Shown here: in pieces, positions 9,636 through 19,395 of the stretch
How positions within the stretch are numbered: position 1 is the stretch's first letter
Layout: the number at the start of each line of letters is the position of its first letter
Assembly: GCF_019443505.1 (NCBI RefSeq)
Contig: NZ_CP080377.1
Coordinates: forward strand, 558,001 to 622,000
Direction of reading: 5' to 3'
From: Janthinobacterium sp. PAMC25594
GTDB taxonomy: Bacteria; Pseudomonadota; Gammaproteobacteria; Burkholderiales; Burkholderiaceae_D
Length of the DNA: 64,000 bases
Position numbers and translations under genes: made by a program
The notes under the pieces: generated by a model
Told to the model about the DNA's origin: nothing
Seen by the model: only the letters and a program-made list of their open reading frames with translations
The model's database searches: none

Positions 9636-9663
9636 AAGAAAAGCCCGCATGCGGGCCTTCCTT
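9636..9663. terminator. Rho-independent terminator between converging genes
   Basis: The perfect 14-base palindrome GCCCGCATGCGGGC at 9643-9656 is preceded on the plus strand by an A-rich tract, so on the minus strand it is followed by TTTTCTTGC just after the catalase stop. It fits an intrinsic terminator for the catalase gene and may also serve the plus-strand gene. Confidence 0.8.
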
Positions 9664-9681
9664 GCCAGGCTTGCACTTACG

Positions 9682-11118
9682 CTATTTGCTCAGGCGGGCT
9701 ATCGCTTCGGCCACGCCCGCGCCATACGCGGGGTCGCACAGGGTGCAGTTGCCGATGTGGCGTTGCTTGACTTGCTCCGAGGCACCCGAGATGGCGCGCG
9801 CCGTGTTGTCGAACAAGGCTTGCTGCTGTGCCGCAGTCATCAGGCGGAACAGGGCGCGCGGCTGCGAATAGTAATCCTCGTCGACCCTGTGGTTCCAGTG
9901 GTCGGCCGCGCCCTCGATGCTCAGTGGAGGTTCGCGGAAATCGGGCTGCTCGGCCCATTCCTGCTCGCTGTTCGGTTCATAGCCCAGAGTCCCGCCCTGG
10001 TTGCCGTCGACGCGCATCTGGCCGTCGCGGTGATAGCTGTGGAACGGGCACTTCGGCGCGTTGACGGGGATATGGCTGTGGTTGACGCCGAGGCGGTAGC
10101 GCTGCGCGTCGCCATACGAAAACAAGCGGCCTTGCAGCATCTTGTCCGGCGAAAAACTGATGCCGGGCACCACGTTGGCCGGGTTGAAGGCCGCCTGTTC
10201 CACTTCGGCAAAGTGGTTGTCGGCATTGCGGTTCAGTTCCAGCACGCCCACCTCGATCAGCGGATAGTCGCCGTGCGGCCACACTTTCGACAGGTCGAAC
10301 GGGTTCAGGTGATACGTGCCTGCCTCTTTTTCCGGCATGATCTGCACGTACAGCGTCCAGCGGGGGAAATCCTTGTTTTCGATGCTGTCGTACAGGTCGC
10401 GGTGCGAGCTTTCGCGGTCCTTGCCCACCAGCTCCTCGGCTTCCGCGTCCGTCAGGTTTTCAATCCCTTGCTGGGTTTTAAACGTGAACTTGACCCAGAA
10501 ACGCTCGTTTTGCGCATTCAGGAAGCTGAAGGTATGGCTGCCGAAGCCGTGCATGTGGCGGAAGCTGCGCGGCAAGCCCCGGTCGCTCATCACCACCGTC
10601 ACCTGGTGCAGCGCTTCCGGCAGCGAGGTCCAGAAGTCCCAGTTGCTGTTGGCGCTGCGTAAACCCGTGCGCGGGTCGCGCTTGATGGCGTGGTTCAGAT
10701 CGGGGAATTTCAGCGGGTCGCGCATGAAGAACACGGGCGTGTTGTTGCCGACCAGGTCCCAGTTGCCTTCTTCCGTGTAGAATTTCAGGGCGAAGCCGCG
10801 GATATCGCGTTCCGCGTCCGCCGCGCCCCGTTCGCCGGCCACCGTGGAAAAGCGCGCGAACATCGGCGTTTGCTTGCCCACTGCGCCAAAGATTTTCGCC
10901 CGCGTGTAGCGCGTGATGTCGTGCGTGACGGTAAACGTGCCGTGCGCGCCGGAACCCTTGGCATGCATGCGGCGCTCGGGGATGACTTCGCGGTCGAAGT
11001 GGGCCAGCTTTTCCAGGAACCATACATCTTGCAGCAGGGCAGGGCCGCGTGGGCCGGCCGTCTGGATGTTCTGGTTGTCGACGACAGGCGCGCCAAAGGC
11101 GGTGGTCAGCTTTTTCAT
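9682..11118 (-). CDS. katA: Monofunctional haem catalase
   Basis: Small-subunit, haem-containing catalase of 478 residues that dismutates hydrogen peroxide. The distal haem-side signature [17 protein letters not shown] is present, the catalytic His is in [10 protein letters not shown], the conserved Asn is in [11 protein letters not shown], and the proximal ligand Tyr lies in [14 protein letters not shown]. No signal peptide, so it should be cytoplasmic. It is monocistronic, with an intrinsic terminator at its 3' end and a 268-bp upstream region. I see no obvious OxyR site by eye. Confidence 0.97.
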   Translation of the reverse strand: MKKLTTAFGAPVVDNQNIQTAGPRGPALLQDVWFLEKLAHFDREVIPERRMHAKGSGAHGTFTVTHDITRYTRAKIFGAVGKQTPMFARFSTVAGERGAADAERDIRGFALKFYTEEGNWDLVGNNTPVFFMRDPLKFPDLNHAIKRDPRTGLRSANSNWDFWTSLPEALHQVTVVMSDRGLPRSFRHMHGFGSHTFSFLNAQNERFWVKFTFKTQQGIENLTDAEAEELVGKDRESSHRDLYDSIENKDFPRWTLYVQIMPEKEAGTYHLNPFDLSKVWPHGDYPLIEVGVLELNRNADNHFAEVEQAAFNPANVVPGISFSPDKMLQGRLFSYGDAQRYRLGVNHSHIPVNAPKCPFHSYHRDGQMRVDGNQGGTLGYEPNSEQEWAEQPDFREPPLSIEGAADHWNHRVDEDYYSQPRALFRLMTAAQQQALFDNTARAISGASEQVKQRHIGNCTLCDPAYGAGVAEAIARLSK

Positions 11119-11386
11119 TGGACTCTTTCTTTATAGGGAGGTCGACGGACGAGCCAGGGCCTACCCAAACACTGGCTGGGCTGAGCATTGCGACACGCTC
11201 ACCGAGGCTGGTCCAGAGTAACAAATTTCTAAAAAGCAAATTCAGTGTGCGATTTCGAGGCTGGCGACAGCCCCGCCGCGTCCGGGGATGCAGCGGGTCC
11301 ATCATAGCCTCTCGGCAATGTCTAGTCCAACACGATTGACCGAGCGCAAAGCGCAGCGTGATTTTCTGGCGCGCTAGCGACTTGGC

Positions 11387-12079
11387 TTAAAACTTGTTCC
11401 AGTTATTGTGCCGGTGCTCCGTCGCTTCCTTCATCAGGTGGCGCGCGCGCAGGGCGTCGTCGGCCTGCACCGTCATGGCCAGTTCCTGGAGGGCGGGCGG
11501 GTACTCATGGTGGGCCGCTTCTTCCAGCAGTGCATGGCCCTTGACCAGGTCGCGCGGCACGCCGCGGCCTTCACGGTAGGCGTTGTACAGCAGGAACATG
11601 GCATGTGGATTACCCAGTTCGCTCGACTTGTCCAGCCAGCGTGCCGCTATGACGGGATCTTGCGGCACGCCTTCGCCGTTGGCTGCCAGCAGGCCCAGCA
11701 TCAATGCCGCCTTGGCATGCCCTTGCAGCGCCGCTTGCCGGTACCACAGCCAAGCCTGGCCGGGCGTGGCCGCGCGCAGCATCTGGCCCAGTTCGAAGGC
11801 CGCTTCCGTATCGCCGGCGCGGGCCGCCTGTTCAAACAGACTCAGCGCTTCGGCGCGGCGTTCCGGCCGGGCCAGGTAAATCAGTGCCAGTTCGCGCTCG
11901 GCGACGGGCATGTCCTTGCCGGCCCAGCTGCGTACCTTGCGCTCGGCTTGCTGGTCGCCCGCCTGGCGCGCGTGCATGGCGACCGCTTCGATTTCGGCCG
12001 GCGTAGGCGGCGGCGATGCCTGGCAGGCGGCCAGGACGGCGGCCAGCACGACGGAGGGGAGGGAAAGTGCGTGTTTCAT
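11387..12079 (-). CDS. Sel1-repeat lipoprotein
   Basis: Lipoprotein of 230 residues with a signal peptide ending in a VLAAC lipobox (lipidated Cys at residue 19). The mature part contains Sel1-like (SLR/TPR-related) helical repeats: stretches such as AAFELGQML, AALMLGLLAANGEGVPQD and AMFLLYNAYREGRGVPRD repeat at about 36-residue spacing. Such solenoids usually bind proteins at the cell envelope. The start at 12079 is supported by AAGGTGAT upstream and by the signal peptide. It lies 56 bases after the nucleotidase-like gene on the same strand and may be cotranscribed. Specific partner unknown. Confidence 0.85.
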   Translation of the reverse strand: MKHALSLPSVVLAAVLAACQASPPPTPAEIEAVAMHARQAGDQQAERKVRSWAGKDMPVAERELALIYLARPERRAEALSLFEQAARAGDTEAAFELGQMLRAATPGQAWLWYRQAALQGHAKAALMLGLLAANGEGVPQDPVIAARWLDKSSELGNPHAMFLLYNAYREGRGVPRDLVKGHALLEEAAHHEYPPALQELAMTVQADDALRARHLMKEATEHRHNNWNKF

Positions 12080-12135
12080 CTGGATCACCTTGCAGAATGA
12101 GGGGCCGGAACTGCGGCAGTTCCGGCCCATGGACC

Positions 12136-14232
12136 TTATTTGCTCAGGTCGATGCGGTACTTGGCGAAACCGCTGGCGTCGAGTCCGCCTTCGGCCGCCA
12201 CGTTGGCGATGCCGCTGCCTTGCGCCAGCGCCAGGTGACCGGGTGCCGAGCGCAGGATCACTGGACCGGCCGTGGCCATCTTGACGAAGCTCCAGCTGCG
12301 CGCGCTGCCATTCGCCGCCAGGGTCACCTTGCCGCCCTTGGTGCTCAGCGATGCCAGGTAGTTGCTGACCACGGCCTGGTTCGCATCGGGCGACTTGATG
12401 ATGGTCTTGCTGCCATCGATGCCCGGCACGGCGCCGCCGCCACCGGCGCGGTAGTCGTTGGTGGCGACGATGAAATCATCGCCATCGGCGACCGCCGCGC
12501 CCTTGTACGTGAGGTTGACGATGCGGCTGCCCGGCTTTTTCGTCACGTCGATCTGGTACGTGAGCGCATTGTTTTCCGCATAGAACACGTCGTAGTTATA
12601 AATCGTGCCATACGACGGCACAAGGTCTTGCTCGGCAGTACTGGCCGGGTTGATCTGGTTGAATTGCTTGGCCGACGTTTCCAGCCACGCCTTCAAGTCC
12701 GCGCCCTTGATTTTCACAGCTTGCAGGTTGTTGTTGCTATATAAATACAAGTCGCCCGGATTGCGCACTTGCAAGCCGATCGGTGCGGCTGGCGAGGCGC
12801 CGGACGCCACGTCCGTGAAATCGGACGGCCCGTTGCGGCCGGCCTTGAATGGCGCGCTGCACGAGATGACGGGGATGTTCTTGTAGCTGGACAAGGTGGC
12901 ATCCGTGCTGGTGGCGATGAAATTCTTCACGTAGTCGAGCTGCGCCTGGTTGACCAGCTGGATGGCGCTGACGTCGCCCACCAGCGCAAAGTACGCCGAC
13001 ATTTCGAAATCCGTGCTGATGCCCAGCGGCTGCCTGGCGTAGGCGATGGTGGCCGCGTGCTCGGTGGCCACCAGCGGTGCGATGGCCGGGTCGGCTTTCA
13101 CGAGGGTCTTGCCATCCGTGTACTTGAAGCCACGCGATTCCACCGTGGTCTTGGCCGGCTGCACCACCCATTTACCGCCCTGATAGACCATCGTCAGCTT
13201 GATGATGCCCAGGCGGCGGCCCCAGCTTTGCGCCATGACGGTCGGCACGCCGTTCACGAAGCCGTTGACGGCGTCGATCTTCGCGCTGGCGGGGAAGGCG
13301 GCAAACGAGGCGTCCAGCGCGGCCGCGCCTTCTTCCTTGCCTTTCGGGAAGATCAAGTGCGAATGGCCGATCATCAGGGCATCGATGCCCGTGCTGGTCA
13401 GGTGATAGCTGCCGTTTTCCATCTTCGGGCTGTAGGCGCTCGTGTCCAGGCCGCCATGCGACAGGGCCACGACGAGGTCGGCGCCCTTGTTGCGCAATTC
13501 CGGCACATATTGCTTGGCCGCTTCCTGCACGCCCGTCACGCTGACCTTGCCAGCGAGCACTTTTTGATCCCATTCGAGGATTTGCGGCGGCACAAAGCTC
13601 AGCACGCCCACATTGATTTTTACCGTCAGCTTGCTGCCGTCGGGCGCCGTGGCGGCGAAATCGCGGGGCAGCACGGTGTAGGGCTGGAAGATGGGCTTGC
13701 CGCTGGACACGCCGACGACATTGCTCAGCACGGAAGGGAAGGCGGGCGCGCCGCACGTACCCGTCGGCTTGGCCACGCCGGGAATGCCGAAATCCGTGTT
13801 GGTGATCTGGCTCAGGTAAGGCAAGCCATAGTTGAATTCGTGGTTACCCATGCCGCCCGCATCATATTTCAGCGCGTTCATGGCCTTGTGCACGGCCAGC
13901 GTGCCGGAGCAGGGCACGGGCGCGGCCACGGCTTGTAAATCGGCGAGCAGGGTGCCCTGGATGACGTCGCCATCGTCGAGCAACACATTGTTCGGGTTTT
14001 CCGCGCGCGCCGCCTGGATCAGTGTGGAGGTGCGCTCCAGGCCCAGGCTGGTGTCTTCGGCCAGCGCGTAATAGTTATAGCTCAGCACGTTCGAGTGGAT
14101 ATCGGTGGTTTCCAGCAAGGCCACCGTGACCGTCGTGCCTTCGGGAATGACTTGCGCCGTGTTTGAACTGCCGTTGCAACCGACGAGACCCGCACTTGCC
14201 AGCGCCGCCAGCATGACCCAATTTGTTTTCAT
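12136..14232 (-). CDS. 5'-nucleotidase / 2',3'-cyclic-nucleotide phosphodiesterase-like lipoprotein
   Basis: Protein of 698 residues resembling CpdB/UshA-family metallophosphoesterases that degrade extracellular nucleotides. A lipoprotein signal (GLVGC) anchors it to the envelope. The N-terminal metallophosphatase domain shows the metal-binding motifs TTDIHSN, DDGDVIQGT, GMGNHEFNYG, VVALSHGG and GHSH. The C-terminal substrate-binding domain includes the NDYRAGGGG segment typical of CpdB. GAGG sits just upstream of the start at 14232. It would scavenge phosphate and nucleosides; exact substrate is uncertain. Confidence 0.9.
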   Translation of the reverse strand: MKTNWVMLAALASAGLVGCNGSSNTAQVIPEGTTVTVALLETTDIHSNVLSYNYYALAEDTSLGLERTSTLIQAARAENPNNVLLDDGDVIQGTLLADLQAVAAPVPCSGTLAVHKAMNALKYDAGGMGNHEFNYGLPYLSQITNTDFGIPGVAKPTGTCGAPAFPSVLSNVVGVSSGKPIFQPYTVLPRDFAATAPDGSKLTVKINVGVLSFVPPQILEWDQKVLAGKVSVTGVQEAAKQYVPELRNKGADLVVALSHGGLDTSAYSPKMENGSYHLTSTGIDALMIGHSHLIFPKGKEEGAAALDASFAAFPASAKIDAVNGFVNGVPTVMAQSWGRRLGIIKLTMVYQGGKWVVQPAKTTVESRGFKYTDGKTLVKADPAIAPLVATEHAATIAYARQPLGISTDFEMSAYFALVGDVSAIQLVNQAQLDYVKNFIATSTDATLSSYKNIPVISCSAPFKAGRNGPSDFTDVASGASPAAPIGLQVRNPGDLYLYSNNNLQAVKIKGADLKAWLETSAKQFNQINPASTAEQDLVPSYGTIYNYDVFYAENNALTYQIDVTKKPGSRIVNLTYKGAAVADGDDFIVATNDYRAGGGGAVPGIDGSKTIIKSPDANQAVVSNYLASLSTKGGKVTLAANGSARSWSFVKMATAGPVILRSAPGHLALAQGSGIANVAAEGGLDASGFAKYRIDLSK

Positions 14233-14346
14233 TACCGCCCTCGGAAAGATTCAAAGGACGCGACTGTAACGCCGCCATATGACGCGGCGATGACAGCCGT
14301 GCAGGGCGCATGGATGCACGCTGCCGCGCGATGGTGCGACTGCCTG

Positions 14347-15393
14347 TCAATGCGCCGGCAGTTTTTTCAGCACTTCATTGCTGAAGTAAGGCTCGTCTTC
14401 TACCCAGAAAATATAGTCCAGGCCCAGGTAATTGCGGGCAAAATCGAGCAAATCTTCCACTGAATTTTTTTTCTTGGTACGGGGATTGATCTGGCGCAGG
14501 TTGCCGTCCTGTACGGCCATGCCCTTGACCAAATTCGCAGGGTAGTCTTTGATAAAACCGTAACTCTGGCCCATATGGCTTTTCCGATACGGCATCAGGT
14601 CGGGACCGCCCACGCCCATCTGCAGCGTTTGCGCTTGCGCAAACACGCTGCGCATATAGCCCTTGTCGTTCCACGGCAGCCATTCACCGGGCAGAAAGTT
14701 TAAATACACCATGGTGGTGGTGTGGGGAAAAGCAGCGGCCAGTACCCGCATGTTTTCCTTGATGGCATCGACATAGTGTTGCGGCTTGAAATCATCGGGG
14801 AACGTCGTATTTCCCTTGCTGTCCTCCACGCCAATGTCGATCGAGCTTTCGCTGAAATTGATGCCCTCGATTTTCCCGTCAAATTCCTTGCCCAGCGCCT
14901 GGATCAAGCGTTGATAACGCTCGCGTACCGGTACTTCCCACATTTTCGGCGACCAGCCGTATTCATCATCCGTCACCGCTTTATGCGGGTCGCGTTCTGG
15001 TGCGGAAAGCATGCTTTGCTTGATGATGCCGCCCTGGTAGCGAGGATCACTGAGTAAATAGGCCGGCACATTATGGCGCGGCGTGAAGGATTTTTCCTGC
15101 AGTTGTATCCACAGTTTTTTCCCGATTGAATCGAGATAGGCGATGTCGTGGCGGATCGCCGCAAAATCGTAACGGTCCTGTTCCGGCTCCAGGCTGCGCC
15201 ATGTGTACACGATTTGCGCGCCGCTGAAGCGGGGATCTCTTAACGCTTTATCCGAGGTGATGTTTTCCCCGTTCAGTTCACGGTGATTAAAGTAAAGATA
15301 GTGCTGGATCGGCTTTTTTATGTCTGCGGCAATGGCACTGCCCATCATCAAAACAAGTAAGGCAAGCAGCCTTGTGGAGTTACGTAAGAACAT
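14347..15393 (-). CDS. Secreted glycoside-hydrolase-like (TIM-barrel) protein
   Basis: Secreted protein of 348 residues with a signal peptide (hydrophobic segment LLALLVLMMGSAIAADI). The mature part reads like a TIM-barrel glycosidase: FNHRELNGENITSDKALRDP, YTWRSLEPEQDRYDF, GKKLWIQLQEKSF, and a possible acid residue in FSESSIDIG and WVEDEPYF near the C-terminus. I do not recognise a specific glycoside hydrolase family. The start at 15393 is chosen for the signal peptide and AAGGA upstream; the frame is open 90 bases further. Base composition is lower in GC than the surroundings. Confidence 0.7.
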   Translation of the reverse strand: MFLRNSTRLLALLVLMMGSAIAADIKKPIQHYLYFNHRELNGENITSDKALRDPRFSGAQIVYTWRSLEPEQDRYDFAAIRHDIAYLDSIGKKLWIQLQEKSFTPRHNVPAYLLSDPRYQGGIIKQSMLSAPERDPHKAVTDDEYGWSPKMWEVPVRERYQRLIQALGKEFDGKIEGINFSESSIDIGVEDSKGNTTFPDDFKPQHYVDAIKENMRVLAAAFPHTTTMVYLNFLPGEWLPWNDKGYMRSVFAQAQTLQMGVGGPDLMPYRKSHMGQSYGFIKDYPANLVKGMAVQDGNLRQINPRTKKKNSVEDLLDFARNYLGLDYIFWVEDEPYFSNEVLKKLPAH

Positions 15394-15484
15394 CGATTCC
15401 TTGGTGATTGTGAAAATTGAACTGTGGCAAGATGGAGTATCTTCACGCGCCATGCAAGCACAATTGATTAGGTGCGCCAACACT

Positions 15485-16129
15485 CTAATTTTGTATCAAA
15501 TCTATATTTTCTGATGAGTTTCTGGCTAATTCAGGATTGTTGCTATTATTTAAAACCCAGAGAACAAGCTTGCCATTTTCAATAATTTCTTTTTTGGAAT
15601 AGATTCCACTAAAATAATCCTGTAGTTTGTTATTATCTGTCGGTAACGGCAAATTTTTCATGTCTTCAGGGATGTCTTCGAAGTAATACCTTGATTTTTT
15701 CAATGCAGGATACTTCTTTAGCAAATAATCATTCACGGTATATAGCTCATAATCTCCCGCGAATAAGTCTTTTGTCAATATTCCTGTAATTGTAATTTCA
15801 TTGATATGTTTTTTTAAATACTCAAAATTCTCTTTTGTGGTCGAGAAGTCGGATTGTGAAATTGTGTTATTTTCCGACAATTGCCTGATAACAGAAAGCC
15901 GAACATGATCGCCATTGATCTCTATTACTTTGAAAATGTAATAATCCGTTTGAATGCTTTGGCTTCCACCATTAACCCCTGTTCTTTTGTTGAAAATAAA
16001 ACTTCCAATTTGCAATTTATGCTCAGGGCTGTTAATGGTTTGCTTCCATATATGCGGGTTGTAAATCATTTGCTTAAAAGCATATATGGAGACGAGAGCG
16101 AGCAGGCTTATTATCAGTATTTTTTTCAT
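15485..16129 (-). CDS. Orphan membrane-anchored protein, AT-rich
   Basis: Protein of 214 residues with an N-terminal hydrophobic anchor or signal (KKILIISLLALVSIYAF) and a hydrophilic Lys/Asn/Ile-rich remainder with IWKQTINSPEHKLQIGSF and YYFEDIPEDMKNLPLP. No recognisable family. The codon use is strongly AT-biased compared with all neighbours, a sign of horizontal acquisition. The start at 16129 has no good ribosome site, but the frame reads coherently from there. It lies 91 bases upstream of the glycosidase-like gene on the same strand. Confidence 0.65.
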   Translation of the reverse strand: MKKILIISLLALVSIYAFKQMIYNPHIWKQTINSPEHKLQIGSFIFNKRTGVNGGSQSIQTDYYIFKVIEINGDHVRLSVIRQLSENNTISQSDFSTTKENFEYLKKHINEITITGILTKDLFAGDYELYTVNDYLLKKYPALKKSRYYFEDIPEDMKNLPLPTDNNKLQDYFSGIYSKKEIIENGKLVLWVLNNSNNPELARNSSENIDLIQN

Positions 16130-16528
16130 TGGGCCAGGCGAGAATAAAATATTTAAGAGCGGCTTGCTAAGGGCTAATAAAATCGCAGCCAGCCGATGTG
16201 ATGCTCGCGCGGCCGCGCGGCTGAGAAGCACGGCTGTCTGTCTGCACGAGGGGCAGAACCAGTCTTCATCGCATCATCCAGGGGCTGTCGACAACAGTTC
16301 AGCCGCCATGCGCTTACTTCGATGTCATCACCGACGAGCTCGCACTCTAGCACGTCGAGTGCCGGGATCCTGATCCTGCTGGTAGCGCATGGATTCCTCT
16401 TTTTCACGGTGGCAGGCAAAGATCGCCACACAAATGCAATTAAGTTGCATTATAATTCGAAAACGCAATTCGCTTGCAGTAATGCCACCATCGCCAACTC
16501 AGCAACTCAGCCAGCCCAAGGAATCCCC
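16130..16528. other. Intergenic region upstream of COG0523 genes
   Basis: About 400 bases without a convincing gene. The proximal part is AT-rich and continues the composition of the orphan gene. The middle part returns to normal GC and has short open frames on both strands that I could not support. The last 100 bases hold the operator and promoter described separately. Confidence 0.5.
16433..16456 (+). promoter_or_regulatory. Palindromic operator overlapping a -10 box (possible Zur site)
   Basis: AATGCAA (16433-16439) and TTGCATT (16445-16451) form a perfect inverted repeat with spacer TTAAG, and they run directly into a consensus -10 hexamer TATAAT at 16451-16456. The site is about 75 bases upstream of the first COG0523 GTPase start. 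A repressor bound here would block the promoter. A Fur/Zur-family regulator encoded 3 kb away is the natural candidate, but that pairing is inferred. Confidence 0.6.
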
Positions 16529-17755
16529 ATGCCCCAGCGCAAACTCCCCGTCACCGTCCTGTCCGGCTTTCTCGGCGCCGGCAAGACCACCTTGCTCAAC
16601 CACATACTGCGCAACCGCGAAGGCAAGCGCGTGGCCGTCATCGTCAACGACATGAGCGAAGTCAATATCGACGCCTCGCTGGTGAAAGACAGCGCCGAAG
16701 CGGCCGGCGCGGCCCTGTCGCGCACGGAAGAAAAACTCGTGGAAATGTCGAACGGCTGCATCTGCTGCACCTTGCGCGACGATTTGCTGCTGGAAGTGCG
16801 GCGCCTGGCGGCGGAGGACCGCTTCGATTACTTATTGATCGAATCGACGGGCGTGGGCGAGCCGATGCCCGTGGCCGCCACCTTCGACTTCGAGGACGAG
16901 CACGGCGACAGCCTGAATGACGTGGCGCGCATCGACTGCATGGTCACCGTCGTCGACTGCGCCAACCTGCTGGCGGACTTTCATAGCGAAGACAGCCTGG
17001 AGCAGCGGGGCGAAACGGCGGGCGAGGGCGACGAGCGCCAGCTGGCCAATTTGCTGACGGAACAGATCGAGTTTGCCAATGTCATCGTCCTCAACAAGGT
17101 CGATATGGTGGCGGCGGACGAGCGCCTGCGCGTGCTGGCCGTTTTAAAAGCTCTCAATCCCGGCGCGCGCATCATCGAAACCAACCAGTCCATCGTGCCG
17201 CTCGATGCCATCCTGGGCACGCACTTGTTCGACCTGGAGCAGGCGGCCGCCATGCCGGGCTGGGCCCGGGAGCTGGCCGGTGTGCACACGCCGGAAACGG
17301 AAACGTATGGCATCAGCAGCTTCGTCTACCGGGCCAGGGAACCGTTCCACGCGCAGCGCCTGCATGACTATATTTCGCAGCCGATTCCCGGCGTGGTGCG
17401 CAGCAAGGGATATTTCTGGCTGGCCAGCCGCCCCGAATGGGTAGCCAGCCTGTCCGGCGCTGGCAAGCTGATGAATATCGAACCCGTGGGTCTGTGGTGG
17501 GCGTCCGTGCCGAAGGACCGCTGGCCCACGGATGCCGCCTCGCTGGCGGAAGTCAAGGCGGGCTGGAGCGAAACATATGGCGACCGCTACCAAGAGCTCG
17601 TCTTCATTGGCCAGGACATGAACCAGGCCGCCATCGAGGCGGACTTGAAAAAATGTCAATTGAACTATACAGAAACGCGCCAGGGCATGGCCGCCTGGCG
17701 CCAGCTGCCCGACCCGTTTCCCGAATGGCAGCGCATGGAAGAACTCGAAGACTAA
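16529..17755 (+). CDS. COG0523 GTPase, ZigA/ZagA-type zinc chaperone
   Basis: G3E-family P-loop GTPase of 408 residues. It shows Walker [10 protein letters not shown] near the N-terminus, the metal-binding CICC motif (CxCC), the NKVD base-recognition motif and a C-terminal CobW-type domain. Such enzymes deliver zinc to apo-metalloproteins when zinc is scarce and are usually Zur-repressed. The ATG at 16529 is preceded by AAGGA six bases upstream; the longer upstream frame runs through the promoter and is rejected. It is followed after 19 bases by a second COG0523 gene, forming an operon. Length fits the ZigA subgroup (about 400 residues). Confidence 0.9.
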   Translation: MPQRKLPVTVLSGFLGAGKTTLLNHILRNREGKRVAVIVNDMSEVNIDASLVKDSAEAAGAALSRTEEKLVEMSNGCICCTLRDDLLLEVRRLAAEDRFDYLLIESTGVGEPMPVAATFDFEDEHGDSLNDVARIDCMVTVVDCANLLADFHSEDSLEQRGETAGEGDERQLANLLTEQIEFANVIVLNKVDMVAADERLRVLAVLKALNPGARIIETNQSIVPLDAILGTHLFDLEQAAAMPGWARELAGVHTPETETYGISSFVYRAREPFHAQRLHDYISQPIPGVVRSKGYFWLASRPEWVASLSGAGKLMNIEPVGLWWASVPKDRWPTDAASLAEVKAGWSETYGDRYQELVFIGQDMNQAAIEADLKKCQLNYTETRQGMAAWRQLPDPFPEWQRMEELED

Positions 17756-17774
17756 CCTTGAACAGGAATACGCC

Positions 17775-18761
17775 ATGACAGAACTGATCCCCGTCACCAT
17801 CATCACGGGTTTTCTCGGCAGCGGGAAAACCACCTTGCTCAAGCGCATATTGCAGGGCGATCACGGCGTGCGCATCGCCGTGATCGAAAATGAATTCGCC
17901 GCCGAAAGCATCGATCATGGCTTGCTGGTGCAGGACAGCGACGAGCAGATCGTGGAAATGAACAATGGCTGCATCTGCTGCAGCGTGCGCGGCGACTTGA
18001 TCCGCATCCTGGGCGAGCTGCACGCGAAACGCGCGGCGGGGACGATCGCGTTTGACCACGTGATCATCGAAACGACGGGCCTGGCCGCGCCGGGGCCCGT
18101 GGCGCAAACCTTTTTTGCGGAACCGTCCGTCAGCGAGTACTACCTGCTCGACGCGATATTAACCGTGGTCGATGCGCGCCATGCGCAGCAGCAATTGACG
18201 GCGCACAGGGAAGCGCAGGAGCAGGTGGGCTTTGCCGACCGCATCCTGCTGTCGAAGACGGACCTGGTCGGCAAGGACGCGCTGGCCGCGCTGCGCCAGC
18301 GGCTGGTCGCCATCAATGGCCGCGCCGGCATACAGAAAGTACGCTTCGGCAATGTGCCGCTGCGCGACATCCTGAACATCCGCGGTTTCAATGTGAACTC
18401 CATCGTCGAACTGGAGCCGGATTTCCTCGGGGAATTGGGTCACCGCCATGGTGACGGCGTGCAATCGTTCGTCTACCACCAGTCCCGGCCCCTCGATTTG
18501 CTGCAGGTGGAAAACTTTCTTGATGCCGTGGTGCAGCTGTTCGGCAGCCAGCTGATGCGCTACAAGGGCATTTTGTACGTGGCCGACTTGCCATGCCGCG
18601 CCGTGTTCCAGGGCGTGCACATGCTGATGGGCTCGGAACTGGGCGCGCCGTGGCGCGACGATGAGCCGCGCGCCAGCAAGATGATCTTCATCGGCCGCGA
18701 CTTGCCGCAGGAGATGCTGATCCGGGGCCTGGACCGCTGCGCGACTGCGGCGGCGGCATGA
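17775..18761 (+). CDS. COG0523 GTPase, YjiA-type
   Basis: Second G3E-family GTPase, 328 residues, closer to E. coli YjiA. Walker A GFLGSGKTT, metal-binding CICC, ETTGLAAP switch region and SKTD base-recognition motif are all present, followed by a CobW C-terminal domain (KGILYVADLPCRAVFQGVH). It probably hydrolyses GTP to load a metal, likely zinc, into a client. It overlaps functionally with the gene before it and shares its operator. AGGAA precedes the start by nine bases. Confidence 0.92.
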   Translation: MTELIPVTIITGFLGSGKTTLLKRILQGDHGVRIAVIENEFAAESIDHGLLVQDSDEQIVEMNNGCICCSVRGDLIRILGELHAKRAAGTIAFDHVIIETTGLAAPGPVAQTFFAEPSVSEYYLLDAILTVVDARHAQQQLTAHREAQEQVGFADRILLSKTDLVGKDALAALRQRLVAINGRAGIQKVRFGNVPLRDILNIRGFNVNSIVELEPDFLGELGHRHGDGVQSFVYHQSRPLDLLQVENFLDAVVQLFGSQLMRYKGILYVADLPCRAVFQGVHMLMGSELGAPWRDDEPRASKMIFIGRDLPQEMLIRGLDRCATAAAA

Positions 18762-18822
18762 GCGTGGAAGCGGGCTTGCCCACTCTCGCCATCCGCGTGC
18801 GTGCATGGAGAAAGGGTGTGGG

Positions 18823-18828
18823 TATAAT
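18823..18828 (+). promoter_or_regulatory. -10 box for the GNAT gene
   Basis: A consensus TATAAT lies 24 bases before the start codon of the acetyltransferase, giving a short leader. No good -35 hexamer is visible at the usual distance. Confidence 0.45.
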
Positions 18829-18852
18829 GGGAAAAAACTCCCGAGTCCTCCC

Positions 18853-19368
18853 ATGCCCGCACTCGATATCGTCATCCGCCTGTTGACGCCAGCCGACACC
18901 GCCGCCTTTTGCGCGCTGCGCCTGCGCGCCATCCTTGATTCGCCCAGCTCGTTTTCCTCGTCGCGCGAGGATGAACTGGCGCGCACGCCGGAAGAACACG
19001 CGCAGCGCATCGCCGGCGCCCTGCAACGGGGCTTTGGCGCCTTCGATGGCGCGCGCCTGGTCGGTTTTGCCGGCTTGCGGCGCGAGCCGTTGCGCCAGCT
19101 GTGGCACAAGGCCTTGCTGTGGGGCGTCTTCGTCGATGCGCCTCAGCGGGGGAAAGGCGTGGCGCGGCGTCTCGTCAACGCCTGCATCGAACAGGCCGAG
19201 ACGGACCCCGCCATCATGCAAGTGCATTTGAGCGTGAATGCGGAACACAATGCCGCCTTGGGCCTGTATGAATCCTTGGGATTTATCGCGTATGGCACGG
19301 AACCGCGCTCGATGCGCGTGGGCGACTTGTTTTACGACGAGCATCACCTGGCGTTGCTTCTCAAGTGA
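18853..19368 (+). CDS. GNAT family N-acetyltransferase
   Basis: Acetyl-CoA-dependent N-acetyltransferase of 171 residues. The acetyl-CoA-binding motif A (VDAPQRGKGVARRLV) and the motif B region (VNAEHNAALGLYESLGF) are clear. The start at 18853 (MPALDIVIRLL) is chosen to fit the family N-terminus; an upstream in-frame ATG at 18805 precedes the likely -10 box. It stands alone between the COG0523 pair and the converging regulator gene. Substrate unknown. Confidence 0.88.
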   Translation: MPALDIVIRLLTPADTAAFCALRLRAILDSPSSFSSSREDELARTPEEHAQRIAGALQRGFGAFDGARLVGFAGLRREPLRQLWHKALLWGVFVDAPQRGKGVARRLVNACIEQAETDPAIMQVHLSVNAEHNAALGLYESLGFIAYGTEPRSMRVGDLFYDEHHLALLLK

Positions 19369-19395
19369 TACCTTCAGGTGATGTCTTTTTGAAAA

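Noticed and set aside
16174..16431. Minus-strand frame of 85 codons before the COG0523 genes.
   Set aside because: No domain, no ribosome site, and it runs across the likely promoter region.
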